DNA from: Akkermansiaceae bacterium
GTDB taxonomy: Bacteria; Verrucomicrobiota; Verrucomicrobiia; Verrucomicrobiales; Akkermansiaceae
DNA length: 64,000 nt
Direction of reading: 5' to 3'
NCBI GenBank assembly: GCA_015062005.1
Contig: SUVL01000008.1
Coordinates: forward strand, 28,301 to 92,300
Below are positions 19,459 to 28,535 of the stretch, piece after piece. How positions within the stretch are numbered: the stretch's first letter is position 1; each line of letters begins with the position of its first letter. The position numbers and the translations under genes were made by a program. Below the pieces are notes generated by a model. The model did not search any database and was not told where the DNA came from. It was given only the letters and a program-made list of their open reading frames with translations.

Positions 19459-19947
19459 TTATTCCTTGGGAAACTGATCCAGTGCATCCCAGACGCTTTC
19501 GCCACTCGGGGTGGCAGAGTCTACACCCGTTTGGGGGTCTTTGTCCAGTCTAAAATCACCAAAAGTGTCATTTATTTCACATTCAAGCCCTGAAATCTCG
19601 CATTTTGGGTAACTTGGAAGGGCTAAAACGACTTCTTCGCGCAAATCTTCGGTGATGTCCAGCTGCAATTTTCCCTTCACGTCGTATGAGTAGGTGAGCT
19701 CATCGAGCTCCACGGTGTAGGGGAAGCGGGCCAGGCAGCGGTCGCAGCGGAGCTCGAAGGGGGCGGAGATGCTGCCGCGCACCATGAGCTCAGTTTCGAA
19801 AAGCTGCACCTCCAGCTCATAGCTCAGCGGGCCGGTGCTGCGCAGGGCAGCACTGTTGATGCCGAACACGCCGGCATCCAGCTCGCCGCACAGGTAACGG
19901 CCCTCCTCGGGGAATTCCTCCAGGGAAATGATGAGTTGCGTCTGCAT
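19459..19947 (-). CDS. YceD/DUF177 family protein
   Basis: The 162 residues carry the DUF177 pattern SAPFELRCDRCLARFPYTVELD at about 80-100 (paired cysteines), an acidic middle, and a C-terminal DPQTG...PFWDALDQFPKE-like end that matches the family. Members lie upstream of rpmF in most bacteria and affect 23S rRNA/ribosome assembly; in plants a homologue is needed for 23S rRNA processing. The position directly before rpmF agrees. Confidence 0.88.
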   Translation of the reverse strand: MQTQLIISLEEFPEEGRYLCGELDAGVFGINSAALRSTGPLSYELEVQLFETELMVRGSISAPFELRCDRCLARFPYTVELDELTYSYDVKGKLQLDITEDLREEVVLALPSYPKCEISGLECEINDTFGDFRLDKDPQTGVDSATPSGESVWDALDQFPKE

Positions 19948-19984
19948 GGCGCTACCATACCCGCTGGCGGGGTTTCTGGCAAGC

Positions 19985-20998
19985 TTATATTTTGTTTTCC
20001 TGCCCGGTACTCACGGTGCAACGCACGGAGACAGACGAGGTGAAGGGGAGGATGAACTTGTGCAGCTCCACGGTGGCGGTGGTGGCGCCGAATTCCTGCA
20101 CGCAGGCGGTGGCCAGGCGGTGGCAGAGGGTTTCCAGCAGCACGGTGGGCTGCTCCTGAGCCAGGGAGATGAGGTGGCGGGCCAGGGCATCGTAGTTGAT
20201 GGTGCGCTCCAGCTCCTCGCCCATGCTGTCGAAGGTGGCAGCGGGGGTGAGGCTCACGTTGGCCACCAGGCGCTGGGGCTCGGCGCGCTCCTCCTCCGGC
20301 ACGCCGATGCGGCAGTTGATTTCCAGGCTGTTGATGTGGATGGTATCAGCCACCGGGGTGGCGGTGGGGGCCGTGCCGCTGCGCTCCATGAAGCTCTGCA
20401 GGGCGCCCAGGTGGGGCACGGTGAGGTCGGGGTTGGAGACGGAGAGCTGGGCGGCGTTGTTGTAGCCGGTGAGCACGCCGATGCCGATGATACCGGCGCA
20501 GTGGGCGGCGTTGATATCGTGCTGCATATCGCCGATGAAGGCGGTATCGGCCGGGTTCAGGTTGTGCTGGCGCAGCAGGGTGTAGATGTATTCCTCCTTG
20601 TTGCGCACGCCGGAGTGGATGTGCTCGAAGTAGTCCTTCAGCCCCAGGAAACGCGCCTGCTCATCGAAGGCGCGCGGGTCCATGCTGGTGAGGATGAAGC
20701 AGCGGATGCCGCGGCTGCGGCAGAACTCCAGAAATGCCTTGGCATGCGGGATGATGGCGACCTGCGTCACCGCATGGTCGAAGGCGTGGCGGTAGTATTT
20801 CTCCAAATCGACCAGCCTGGCTTCCGGGGTCTTGCGGGCGTAGTAATCCGGGTAGGGCAGCTGGAACTCATCGCGGAACTGCTCGCGGGTGAGGGCGGGG
20901 CGGTCGTACTGGGCCAGCACGTAGTTGGTGGCTTCCAGGGTGAGGGCGAGGTCATCGCACAGCGTGCCGGACCAGTCGAAAAGGAGGTTCTTGAACAT
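19985..20998 (-). CDS. HAD phosphatase fused to dihydroneopterin aldolase (FolB)
   Basis: The 337 residues contain two enzymes. Residues 1-210 form a HAD phosphatase: motif I LFDWSGTL (nucleophile Asp8; the usual second Asp is Ser), motif II FILTSMD, and motif IV FIGDMQHDINAA. Residues about 220-335 form a FolB-type aldolase: IHINSLEINCRIGV, INYDALARHL, LLETLCHRLA (catalytic Glu) and ELHKFILPF (conserved Lys). FolB makes 6-hydroxymethyl-dihydropterin for folate. The step before it, dephosphorylation of dihydroneopterin phosphate, often has no dedicated gene, so the HAD half may supply it; that is inference. The gene lies 37 bases before the YceD-like gene. Confidence 0.85.
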   Translation of the reverse strand: MFKNLLFDWSGTLCDDLALTLEATNYVLAQYDRPALTREQFRDEFQLPYPDYYARKTPEARLVDLEKYYRHAFDHAVTQVAIIPHAKAFLEFCRSRGIRCFILTSMDPRAFDEQARFLGLKDYFEHIHSGVRNKEEYIYTLLRQHNLNPADTAFIGDMQHDINAAHCAGIIGIGVLTGYNNAAQLSVSNPDLTVPHLGALQSFMERSGTAPTATPVADTIHINSLEINCRIGVPEEERAEPQRLVANVSLTPAATFDSMGEELERTINYDALARHLISLAQEQPTVLLETLCHRLATACVQEFGATTATVELHKFILPFTSSVSVRCTVSTGQENKI

Positions 20999-21012
20999 GG
21001 GGGGGCGGAGAA

Positions 21013-21939
21013 TCAGGGTTTGCGGCGGTCAGTGGTGATGATGTTGTGCCGTTTCTGGAATTTGAAGATGGCGCGTTTCAGCTCCGGGTTGATGAAGGGG
21101 TTGTCCTTGCCGTAGCGGGCCCAGGGGCCACCCGGCACCAGGTGGAAATCCACAAAGCGCCAATGCACATTGGCCGTGCCGCCCTTGATTCCCAGGTAAT
21201 CGCGCACTGCGGGCGAAATATCAATGCCGGCGCACTTGTTGGACTTGTTGCGGGGGCGCTTGCCGAGGAAGACGTATTCCCAGTCATCGGTGTTGAAGGG
21301 GCCGCAGTCTTCCCACTGCGCAAAGCAGTAGCGGCCATTATAATAAATCTGCACCCAGGTGCCGCGGCACACGGATTCGTACTTGCCGTCCTTGAAATGG
21401 CGGTACCAGGGGATGACGCGTGCGGCCTCAGGCTTGGGCCCGCCTTTGTCGATATCGTTGTACGGCAGGGCTATGTAGAAGGGGTTGAGCTGCGGGGTGA
21501 AGCCCAGCGGGGCATAGGTGTGTGGGTCGCGGTTGGCGGGGTTGGGGTCATCGAAACCGCCGTAGTTATCATCCCAGGCGCTGTCCCAGCTGCTGGCGGT
21601 GTTGGGCACCGGGTTGTTCTTTGTGGCGCGCTCACCGATGTAGAAATAGGTGGCGGTGATATCGAAATGCCAGGGGTAGGCCCCCGGGCGCGGGCGTTGC
21701 GGGCGGGTCTTGGGGTCCGGGAAATTGCGGCGGTGGCTCTGGTCGAAGGTGGGGCGCAGCGGACCGGCTTTGATAGCGGCTTCGCGCAGGCGGTCGGTGG
21801 TCATGCGCCGCTTGGGCGGCTTGACCTTGCTGCGGTTTACGGCTGAGCCGCTGAGGCTGGAACGCATGCGCTGCGCCTCTGCCACCGGGAGCGACAGCAG
21901 GCCAAGGAGCAGGAGACAGGTCAGCGCGCGGGTCAGCAT
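21013..21939 (-). CDS. Secreted protein with double-psi beta-barrel-like C-terminal domain
   Basis: The 308 residues start with a signal peptide (MLTRALTCLLLLGLLSLPVAEA). A basic proline-rich linker follows, then a domain (about 95-290) with FYIALPYND, VQIYYNGRYCFAQWEDCGPF and AGIDISPAVRDYLGI, ending in HWRFVD. This order, with a W-x-D-x-G-P-F loop and an (A)GIDLSP helix, resembles double-psi beta-barrel proteins such as RlpA/expansin-type wall-acting proteins. The similarity is by pattern only. It lies 13 bases after nadB and 14 before the HAD-FolB gene, so all three may be co-transcribed. Confidence 0.6.
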   Translation of the reverse strand: MLTRALTCLLLLGLLSLPVAEAQRMRSSLSGSAVNRSKVKPPKRRMTTDRLREAAIKAGPLRPTFDQSHRRNFPDPKTRPQRPRPGAYPWHFDITATYFYIGERATKNNPVPNTASSWDSAWDDNYGGFDDPNPANRDPHTYAPLGFTPQLNPFYIALPYNDIDKGGPKPEAARVIPWYRHFKDGKYESVCRGTWVQIYYNGRYCFAQWEDCGPFNTDDWEYVFLGKRPRNKSNKCAGIDISPAVRDYLGIKGGTANVHWRFVDFHLVPGGPWARYGKDNPFINPELKRAIFKFQKRHNIITTDRRKP

Positions 21940-21951
21940 CCTTCTATATCC

Positions 21952-23550
21952 TTACCAGTTGTGCAGCACGCTCGGGCGCGCCACGGGCAGCTTGTCGGGG
22001 GCATCCAGCGTGTAGTGCAGGCCGCGGGATTCCTGGCGGCGGATGGCGCAGTCCACAATCAGCGAGGCCGTGAGCGCCAGGTTGCGCAGGTCGATGATTT
22101 CCGGGGTCACGCGGTAGCCCCAGTAGTACTCGTTGATTTCGCGGTTGATATTGCGCAGGCGCGTGGCGGCGCGCTGCAGACGGTGGTTGGTGCGCACGAT
22201 GCTCACGTAGTCCATCATGGTGCGGCGCACTTCATCCCAGCAGTGGTAGAGAATGGCCATGTCGTCCTGCTGGGCGCGCTCTCCGTGCTTCCACTCGGGA
22301 ATGGGGTATTCCTCCATCTTGTGGGCCAGGGGCAGGGAGCGCAGCATGCGTTGCAGGGCGCGCTTGGAGATGACGACGCATTCCAGCAGTGAGTTGCTGG
22401 CCAGGCGGTTGGCTCCATGCAGGCCGGTGCAGCCGGTTTCGCCTGCGCAGAAGAGGCCGCGCAGCGAGGTCTGGCCGTCCGTATCAGTCTGCACACCGCC
22501 GCACTGGTAGTGCGCACTGGGCACCACGGGGATGAAGTCCACCTCGGCATCCACTCCGTAGCTCTTGCAGGTCTCGTAAATATACGGGAAGCGCTCGGCC
22601 ATGAATCCCTTGGGCTTGTGGGTCATGTCCAGGTACATGCAGGGGTGACCGGTGCGCAGTATCTCGCGGTTGATGGCGCGGGCCACGATATCGCGCGGCG
22701 CCAGGCTCTTGCGGTGGTCATATTTCTGCATGAATTCCTCGCCGTCCGGGCCGCGGAGCACGCCGCCCTCGCCGCGTACAGCTTCGGAGATGAGGAAGGT
22801 GAGGCCATCGCGGTCGCTGCTCTTGGGGTTGTAGAAGGTGGTGGGGTGGAACTGCACGAACTCCAGGTTGGAGACATTCGCCCCGGCGCGCCAGGCCATG
22901 GCCACGCCGTCGCCGGTGGCGGTGGCGGGGTTGGTGGTGTACATGTACACGCGCCCGGTGCCGCCGGTGGCCAGCATGATGCGGTCGCTGCGGAAGATTT
23001 CCACCTCGCCGGTGGCGGGGTCAAGCACATAGGCCCCCAGCACGCGGTCCTCGGTCACGCAGCCGAGCTTGGCAGTGGTGATGAGGTCGATGGCGATGCG
23101 GTGGTCCAGCAGGGTGATATTCGGGTGCTGCTGCACGCAGCGCAGCAGCTTGGTGCTGATTTCCAGCCCCGTGGTGTCCTTGGAGTGCAGGATGCGGCGC
23201 TTGCCGTGGCCGCCTTCGCGCCCCAGGTCAAACTCGCCGTCCTTCTCGGTGTCGAAGTCTACGCCCCAGTTGAGCAGCTCTTCGATGGCGGCGGGTGCTT
23301 CTTCCACAATGGTGCGCACAGCGGCTTCATCGCAGAGCCCGGCTCCGGCGTCCAGTGTATCTGCCACGTGTTCTTCAAAGGTGTCGTTCTTATCCATCAC
23401 GGCGGCAATACCGCCCTGGGCCTTGGCCGAGCTGGAGATGAGGGGATCGCTCTTGCAGAGAATGGTCACCTTGCCATATTCGGCGGCGCGCAGGGCAAAA
23501 CTCAGTCCCGCCACACCGCTGCCGATTACTAGAAAGTCTGTCGTAGTCAT
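21952..23550 (-). CDS. nadB: L-aspartate oxidase
   Basis: FAD enzyme oxidising aspartate to iminoaspartate, the first step of de novo NAD synthesis. The 532 residues fit. The FAD-binding GSGVAGLSFALRAAE sits at about 8-22, SSAKAQGGIAAV (flavin loop) near 42, HGANRLASNSLLECVV (near 370) is the NadB hallmark, and the catalytic-domain REGGHGKRRI and EAVRGEGGVL blocks are present. The C-terminal helical domain includes RGLHYTLDAPD. nadA and nadC are not in the window. Confidence 0.95.
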   Translation of the reverse strand: MTTTDFLVIGSGVAGLSFALRAAEYGKVTILCKSDPLISSSAKAQGGIAAVMDKNDTFEEHVADTLDAGAGLCDEAAVRTIVEEAPAAIEELLNWGVDFDTEKDGEFDLGREGGHGKRRILHSKDTTGLEISTKLLRCVQQHPNITLLDHRIAIDLITTAKLGCVTEDRVLGAYVLDPATGEVEIFRSDRIMLATGGTGRVYMYTTNPATATGDGVAMAWRAGANVSNLEFVQFHPTTFYNPKSSDRDGLTFLISEAVRGEGGVLRGPDGEEFMQKYDHRKSLAPRDIVARAINREILRTGHPCMYLDMTHKPKGFMAERFPYIYETCKSYGVDAEVDFIPVVPSAHYQCGGVQTDTDGQTSLRGLFCAGETGCTGLHGANRLASNSLLECVVISKRALQRMLRSLPLAHKMEEYPIPEWKHGERAQQDDMAILYHCWDEVRRTMMDYVSIVRTNHRLQRAATRLRNINREINEYYWGYRVTPEIIDLRNLALTASLIVDCAIRRQESRGLHYTLDAPDKLPVARPSVLHNW

Positions 23551-23649
23551 CGCTGTATGCTGGATGCGCGCGCCATTCTACCACAATCTGCCTGTTTCGT
23601 CACGCGCTATGTCAGAAAAAATACGGTAATTGCGCGTGGCCGGAGGCGT

Positions 23650-24054
23650 TTACGCGCGGGCCAGGTAGTTGGCGAGGGCGTAGCCCGCCACAAAGCATAC
23701 CAGGCTGCCGAGCAGGGTGGCGAGGATATAGCTGCCGGTGGTGAGGAACTGGCCGTTGCGCAGCAGGGTGGTGTTCTCAAAGGCAAAGGCGGCCAGGGTG
23801 GAGTAGCCGCCACAGAGCCCTGCGGTGAGAGCCATGCGCAGGTGGGGGGATTCGATGATGCCCGCCGTGGACAGACCGCAGAAGAGCCCCATGAACAGGC
23901 AGCCCCCGAAGTTGATGAGGAGGGTGTGCCAGGGCATATCTGTGGCGGTGATTCCCCAGCGGGTGCAGATGAAATAGGTGGTCAGGTAGCGCAGCACGCC
24001 GCCCAGAAAGCAGCCGCAGCCTACGCAGAGAAGGGTTTTGAGTGATAATTGCAT
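23650..24054 (-). CDS. crcB: Fluoride channel CrcB (Fluc)
   Basis: Small inner-membrane fluoride exporter of 134 residues with four membrane helices. Family signatures: GGVLRYL in helix 1, the NFGGCLFMG segment in helix 2, and TAGLCGGYSTLAAFAFE in helix 3 (usual form TTFSTF, here STLAAF). CrcB works as an antiparallel dual-topology dimer. Its start overlaps the stop of the upstream reductase gene by one base, so the two are co-transcribed. No fluoride riboswitch was recognised in front of either gene. Confidence 0.9.
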   Translation of the reverse strand: MQLSLKTLLCVGCGCFLGGVLRYLTTYFICTRWGITATDMPWHTLLINFGGCLFMGLFCGLSTAGIIESPHLRMALTAGLCGGYSTLAAFAFENTTLLRNGQFLTTGSYILATLLGSLVCFVAGYALANYLARA

Positions 24055-24935
24055 CAGAATCGGGTCTCCAGGAAACGGTGGGTAACGGTGGCGATGGTCT
24101 CCCGCGCCGTGGGCATGGAGATGCCCAGCCGGCTGGTGAGCCGGGTGTTGTCCATGGCGGTGTGGCGCGGGCGGGGTTCCTTGAAGAAGGGAACCTCATC
24201 CAGCTTCTGCTGTTGCACCGGTGGGGCGGCAGGCAGGGCGCCCAGCCCGGCTGCGCATTGCAGAGCCAGGGTGGCACACTGCCACCAGCTGAGTGGTTCC
24301 CCACTGCTGGTGAGATGCACCACTCCTGCATAATCACTATTTCCCAGCGCCAGGGCAGCCCGGGCAATATCGGCCGCATCGGTAGGGAGGGATACTTTAT
24401 CCGCCACGGCGGCCAGGGGCTGCCCCGCCAGGGCCCGGGCCAGGGTGCTTTCAATGAACGAGGGCCTGGCCGGGTTGCCGCATACCCATGAAACGCGGGC
24501 CACCACTGCGGTGGGCAGAGCCTCCAGCACCTGGAGTTCGCCTTCCCGCTTGCTTTCGCCATACCAGCTGATGGGGCGGCACCGGGCGTTCTCATCCTTC
24601 AGCCCCGGTTTACGGCCGCAGAGCACATAGTCGGTGGAAAGATGCACAAAGCGTGCTCCGGTGTGGCGGCAGGCGAGTGCCATGGCTGCTGGTGCCACCG
24701 CATTCACCAGATGCGCCTGCAGTGGGTCGGCTGCGCAGGCTTCCAATCCGCTGATGGCTGCGCAGTTCACCACCAGCCCGGCGCCGCTGGTCAGCACCAG
24801 GTCGCTCACCTGCTCAGCCTGCTCCAGCGGGCACTCTGCATGCGCCGGGGGCAGTACCTCGTGCCCCGCTTGTTCTGCTGCTGCGCGCAGCACCTGCCCA
24901 GTGCGCCCGCTGGCACCGAAAATGAGTACTCGCAT
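24054..24935 (-). CDS. RmlD-like NAD(P)-dependent reductase
   Basis: The start at 24935 (MRVLIFGASGRTGQVL) gives 293 residues; two ATGs slightly upstream are alternatives. N-terminal Rossmann loop GASGRTGQ, VNCAAISGLEAC, STDYVLCG with YGESKREGE (the YxxxK catalytic pair) and a VSWVCG strand match dTDP-4-dehydrorhamnose reductase/extended SDR enzymes. No other rhamnose gene is nearby, so the true substrate is unknown. It is translationally coupled to crcB. Confidence 0.82.
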   Translation of the reverse strand: MRVLIFGASGRTGQVLRAAAEQAGHEVLPPAHAECPLEQAEQVSDLVLTSGAGLVVNCAAISGLEACAADPLQAHLVNAVAPAAMALACRHTGARFVHLSTDYVLCGRKPGLKDENARCRPISWYGESKREGELQVLEALPTAVVARVSWVCGNPARPSFIESTLARALAGQPLAAVADKVSLPTDAADIARAALALGNSDYAGVVHLTSSGEPLSWWQCATLALQCAAGLGALPAAPPVQQQKLDEVPFFKEPRPRHTAMDNTRLTSRLGISMPTARETIATVTHRFLETRF

Positions 24936-25259
24936 CCCCATGCGCCCACTATACACAGCCCCGGCCGGATTGTCAATAGACTACCGGCGCAGTCAGATGA
25001 CCGCGCCCACATGTGTCCCAAAGATTATGGGAAAATAGCCCTAAACGATATAAGGGCATAGTGTTCTGTGAGAAAATTCGTAGTAGGGTATCTCCCGCCT
25101 CACCATAGGCATTAAGCATGCATTTGTGGCTCTATCGGCGTAAGCCGCTAACTTTCAATTTGTCAATCGTAAATTGTCAATTGTAAATCCACGTGTCCCA
25201 AATCTTTGGGACACGTGTGGACCGCGCCGGCTTGTGGTGTACGGGGAGGGGGAGGAGCC
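24936..25259. other. Intergenic stretch with palindromic CACGTGTCCCAAA sites
   Basis: No gene is visible. A half site tgtcccaaagattatggga lies at about 25013-25031. A perfect palindrome with 13-base arms CACGTGTCCCAAA and TTTGGGACACGTG (2-base centre) lies at about 25190-25217. Between are ATTGTCAAT-type simple repeats (about 25155-25187). No terminator or promoter is clear. Confidence 0.6.
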
Positions 25260-28200
25260 TCACGGCAGCTTTTCGCCGCGGACCCTGGCAGCTGTCCAGT
25301 CGCGCATGCGGGCGAATACGGAGTAGAGCCCCGGCACCATGAAGATGCCGAAGATGGTGGCCAGCAGCATGCCGAAGAAGGTGGTCACGCCGATTTCTAT
25401 GCGGCTGGCAGCACCGGAACCGGAGGCCACCACCAGCGGGAACACACCGAAGAGGAAGGAGACCGCCGTCATGAGCACGGCGCGGTAGCGCATGCCGGCG
25501 CCGTTCAGCGCGGCCTGTTTCACCGGCACTCCTTCCTCATGGTTCTCCTTGCTGAACTCCACCATGAGAATGGCGTTCTTCGCCGCAAGCCCGATGAGCA
25601 TGAGCAGCCCCAGCTGCACGTAGATGGACATGCTCAGCCCGAAGAGCTGCGCCCCCATCAGCGCACCCATGGTGGCCACGCTCACCGAGAGCATCACCGG
25701 CACCGGGGTGGTCCAGCTCTCATACTGAGCCACCAGGAAGAGGTAGGCAAAGAGCATGGCCATGGCGATAAGCGGGCCGATCTTGCCATCGTTCTGGCGC
25801 TCCTGGTAGGAGAGGTCTTTCCAGCTTACTTCCCAGAGCAGGTTGCGGCCGCTGGCCCGTTCTTCCTTATTCATGTCCGCGATGGTCTGCTCGATGAGCT
25901 GCATAATCTGGCCGGAGCCCACGCCCATGGCCGGGGTCACGGAGATATCCGCACTCATGTACTGGTTGAAGCGGTTGTAGCGCCCCGGCCCCATGCGGTA
26001 GGAAAGCGTGCATACGGCGGAGAGCGGCACCATCTCGCCGTGTTCGTTGCGCACCATCTGGTTCAGAATGTCATCTGCTGTGCGGCGGTCGGGGGTGCCG
26101 CCCTGGATCTGCACCTTGAAGTTGAAGCCGTTCAGGGTGAAGTCGTTCACGTAGGACGAGGCCATCACGCTCTGCAAGGTGCGGAAGATGGTATCCACCG
26201 GTATATTGAGCGACTGGGCCTTCTCGCGGTTGATTTCGAGATGCACCTGCGGGGTTTCGGCATCGTATTCACTGCGGGTGCGGGAAACGAGGTCGCGGCG
26301 GGCCATGAGGCGCTCCTGCACCTCCTTCACAGCCACGCCCAGGTCCTGCGGCGTGGCATCGCCGGAAACCTGCAGCACGGCGCTCACACCACCGGCAATG
26401 CCCAGGCCGCGGATGGCGGGCGGGGTCATGGCCATGATGCTGGCCTGCGGAATATCCGCACAGGCGGCGTTGATGCGCTCGGCAATGCGGCTGGCATGCA
26501 TGCTGGGATCCTGGCGTTCGCTCCAGTGGGTGAGCAGCACAATCATCATGCCGCTGTGCTCGCCGGAGCCGCTCGCGAAGCTGTAGCCGCTCTGCGCGGT
26601 CACCATGTCCACACCGGGCATGCCGATGACCCGCTTTTCAATCTGGCGCATCACCTTGTCCGTGCGTTGCTTGGCGGTGGCGGTGCCTTCCATGGTCACC
26701 ATCACGAAAAGGCTGCCTTTATCCTCCGTGGGGATGAAGGAGTTATTCAGTGCGGGTGGGGCGAGCAGGGCCATGGGGTTGAGCTTGCCGGTGGTGGCGG
26801 GCTTCTTATCGCTGCCCACCAGCTGGTGCCAGCTGTCCGGTGCGCCGGCGAAGTACACGTAGTTGCCACCCAGCACCAGCAGCAGGCAGAGCACGGTGAG
26901 CCAGGCGTTGCGCACCAGGATGCCCGCACCCCACAGGTAGATGCGGCGGCTCGTCTCCAGCATCCAGTTGAAGGGCCAGAAGATGAATGCCGCCACCTTG
27001 CTGGGTTTGGTGCCCGCCGGGCGCAGAATCAGCGCGCAGAGGGCAGGGGAGAGCGTGAGCGCATTGATGGTCGAGATGCAGAGCGCCACGCACATGGTCA
27101 CGGAGAACTGGGTGTAAATCACGCCCACCATGCCGCCGTAGAAGGCGATAGGCACATACACGGCCAGGGTCACCAGCGTGGTGGCGATGATGGCGCCGGT
27201 AATCTGCTTCATGCTCTTGATGGTGGCTTCCTTCGGGGAGAGTTTCTCCTCCTGGATGATGCGCATCACGTTTTCCACCACCACGATGGCATCGTCCACC
27301 AGCGAACCGATGACCAGGATGAGGCCGAACATGGTCAGCACGTTGATGGAGTAGCCCAGCGGGTACATCACCATGAACGCACCCAGCAGTGATACCGGAA
27401 TGGCAATGGCCGGTATGAGCGTGGCGCGCCAGTCCTGCAGGAAAAGGTAGGTCACCAGCACCACCAGCAGCAGAGCCACCACCAGCGTCTCCACGATTTC
27501 ATCCATGGTCGCATCGATGGCCTGGGTCGGGTCGTAGCCCATGCGCCACTCCATGCCGTCCGGGAAGTTCTTCTCAATCTGCCTCATGGCCTCCTGCACC
27601 TTGGCCACGGTGGCCAGGGCGTTGGCATCGTTGTTCTGGTGGATGATCATGCCCACGTTGTCCATGCCGTTGAGGCGGCTGTAGCCGGTGTTCTTCTCCG
27701 CGCCCAGCTCCACGGTGGCGATATCCTTGAGCTTGGTCACGTGGCCGTTCAGCCCGCGCTTCACGATGATGTTGCCGAACTCCTCGGCGGTCTTCAGGCG
27801 GCCCGTGGCCGTCACTTTGAAGGTGGCGTAGGACTGCACGTCTTCCGCACCCACGGAACCGGCTGCGGCCTGCACATTCTGGGCCTTGATGGCTTCGCTC
27901 ACATCCGCAGGGGTGATGTTCAGCGCGCTCATGCGGGTGGTGTTCATCCACACGCGCATGGAGTAGTTGCGGCTCGGGATGATATCCGCACTGGAAACGC
28001 CGTCCACCTGGCAGATCTTGTCCTTCACGTTCATGCGCAGCCAGTTGGAGAGCTCCAGGATGCTCATCTTGTTCTCATCGCACATGAAGTTGATGAAGCA
28101 GAGCATGTCGCCGCTGCGCTTGTGCACATTGTAACCGGTCTGCTTGATTTCGCTGGGCAGCTTGGATTCCACGCGCTTGATGGCGTTGGACACGTTCACC

Positions 28201-28514
28201 ATGGCCATGTCGTCATTCGTGCCGGAGCGGAAAATGAGCGTGAGGCTGAAGGAACCGTCGTTGCCGCAGGAGGAGTAGAAGTATTCCAGGTCATCCATGC
28301 CGATGAGCTGCTCCTCCACCGGGGCGGCCACCACCTGGGCCACTTCCTCGGCACTGGCGCCGGCATAGGTCATGCGCACCGAAATGGTGGGCGGCGAGAC
28401 TTCCGGGTATTCCGAAACCGGCATCTTGCTCAGGCAGAGCAGACCTGCCAGCATCATCAGGATGGAGACGACGAAGGCGAACTTGGGGCGGTAAATGAAG
28501 AATTCTGAAAACAT
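25260..28514 (-). CDS. RND efflux transporter permease (AcrB/HAE1 type)
   Basis: A 1084-residue proton-driven inner-membrane drug exporter. It has the N-terminal TM helix (FVVSILMMLAGLLCL), the two large periplasmic loops, and the twelve-helix core. TM4 holds the proton-relay Asp pair in GSLVDDAIVVVENVMR (near residue 408). Porter-domain motifs SAEEVAQVVAAPVEEQL and SYATFKVTATGRLKTAEEFGN are typical of the HAE1 subfamily. It follows the adaptor gene by 21 bases. No TolC-type outer-membrane factor is encoded beside it. Substrates cannot be inferred; the HAE1 subclass exports hydrophobic or amphiphilic compounds. Confidence 0.95.
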   Translation of the reverse strand: MFSEFFIYRPKFAFVVSILMMLAGLLCLSKMPVSEYPEVSPPTISVRMTYAGASAEEVAQVVAAPVEEQLIGMDDLEYFYSSCGNDGSFSLTLIFRSGTNDDMAMVNVSNAIKRVESKLPSEIKQTGYNVHKRSGDMLCFINFMCDENKMSILELSNWLRMNVKDKICQVDGVSSADIIPSRNYSMRVWMNTTRMSALNITPADVSEAIKAQNVQAAAGSVGAEDVQSYATFKVTATGRLKTAEEFGNIIVKRGLNGHVTKLKDIATVELGAEKNTGYSRLNGMDNVGMIIHQNNDANALATVAKVQEAMRQIEKNFPDGMEWRMGYDPTQAIDATMDEIVETLVVALLLVVLVTYLFLQDWRATLIPAIAIPVSLLGAFMVMYPLGYSINVLTMFGLILVIGSLVDDAIVVVENVMRIIQEEKLSPKEATIKSMKQITGAIIATTLVTLAVYVPIAFYGGMVGVIYTQFSVTMCVALCISTINALTLSPALCALILRPAGTKPSKVAAFIFWPFNWMLETSRRIYLWGAGILVRNAWLTVLCLLLVLGGNYVYFAGAPDSWHQLVGSDKKPATTGKLNPMALLAPPALNNSFIPTEDKGSLFVMVTMEGTATAKQRTDKVMRQIEKRVIGMPGVDMVTAQSGYSFASGSGEHSGMMIVLLTHWSERQDPSMHASRIAERINAACADIPQASIMAMTPPAIRGLGIAGGVSAVLQVSGDATPQDLGVAVKEVQERLMARRDLVSRTRSEYDAETPQVHLEINREKAQSLNIPVDTIFRTLQSVMASSYVNDFTLNGFNFKVQIQGGTPDRRTADDILNQMVRNEHGEMVPLSAVCTLSYRMGPGRYNRFNQYMSADISVTPAMGVGSGQIMQLIEQTIADMNKEERASGRNLLWEVSWKDLSYQERQNDGKIGPLIAMAMLFAYLFLVAQYESWTTPVPVMLSVSVATMGALMGAQLFGLSMSIYVQLGLLMLIGLAAKNAILMVEFSKENHEEGVPVKQAALNGAGMRYRAVLMTAVSFLFGVFPLVVASGSGAASRIEIGVTTFFGMLLATIFGIFMVPGLYSVFARMRDWTAARVRGEKLP

Positions 28515-28535
28515 AAGGGGAAAGTCGGTTGGGGG

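Noticed and set aside
23551..24054. Fluoride riboswitch before crcB
   Set aside because: crcB starts inside the stop of the upstream gene, leaving no room, and no matching fold was seen upstream of that gene.
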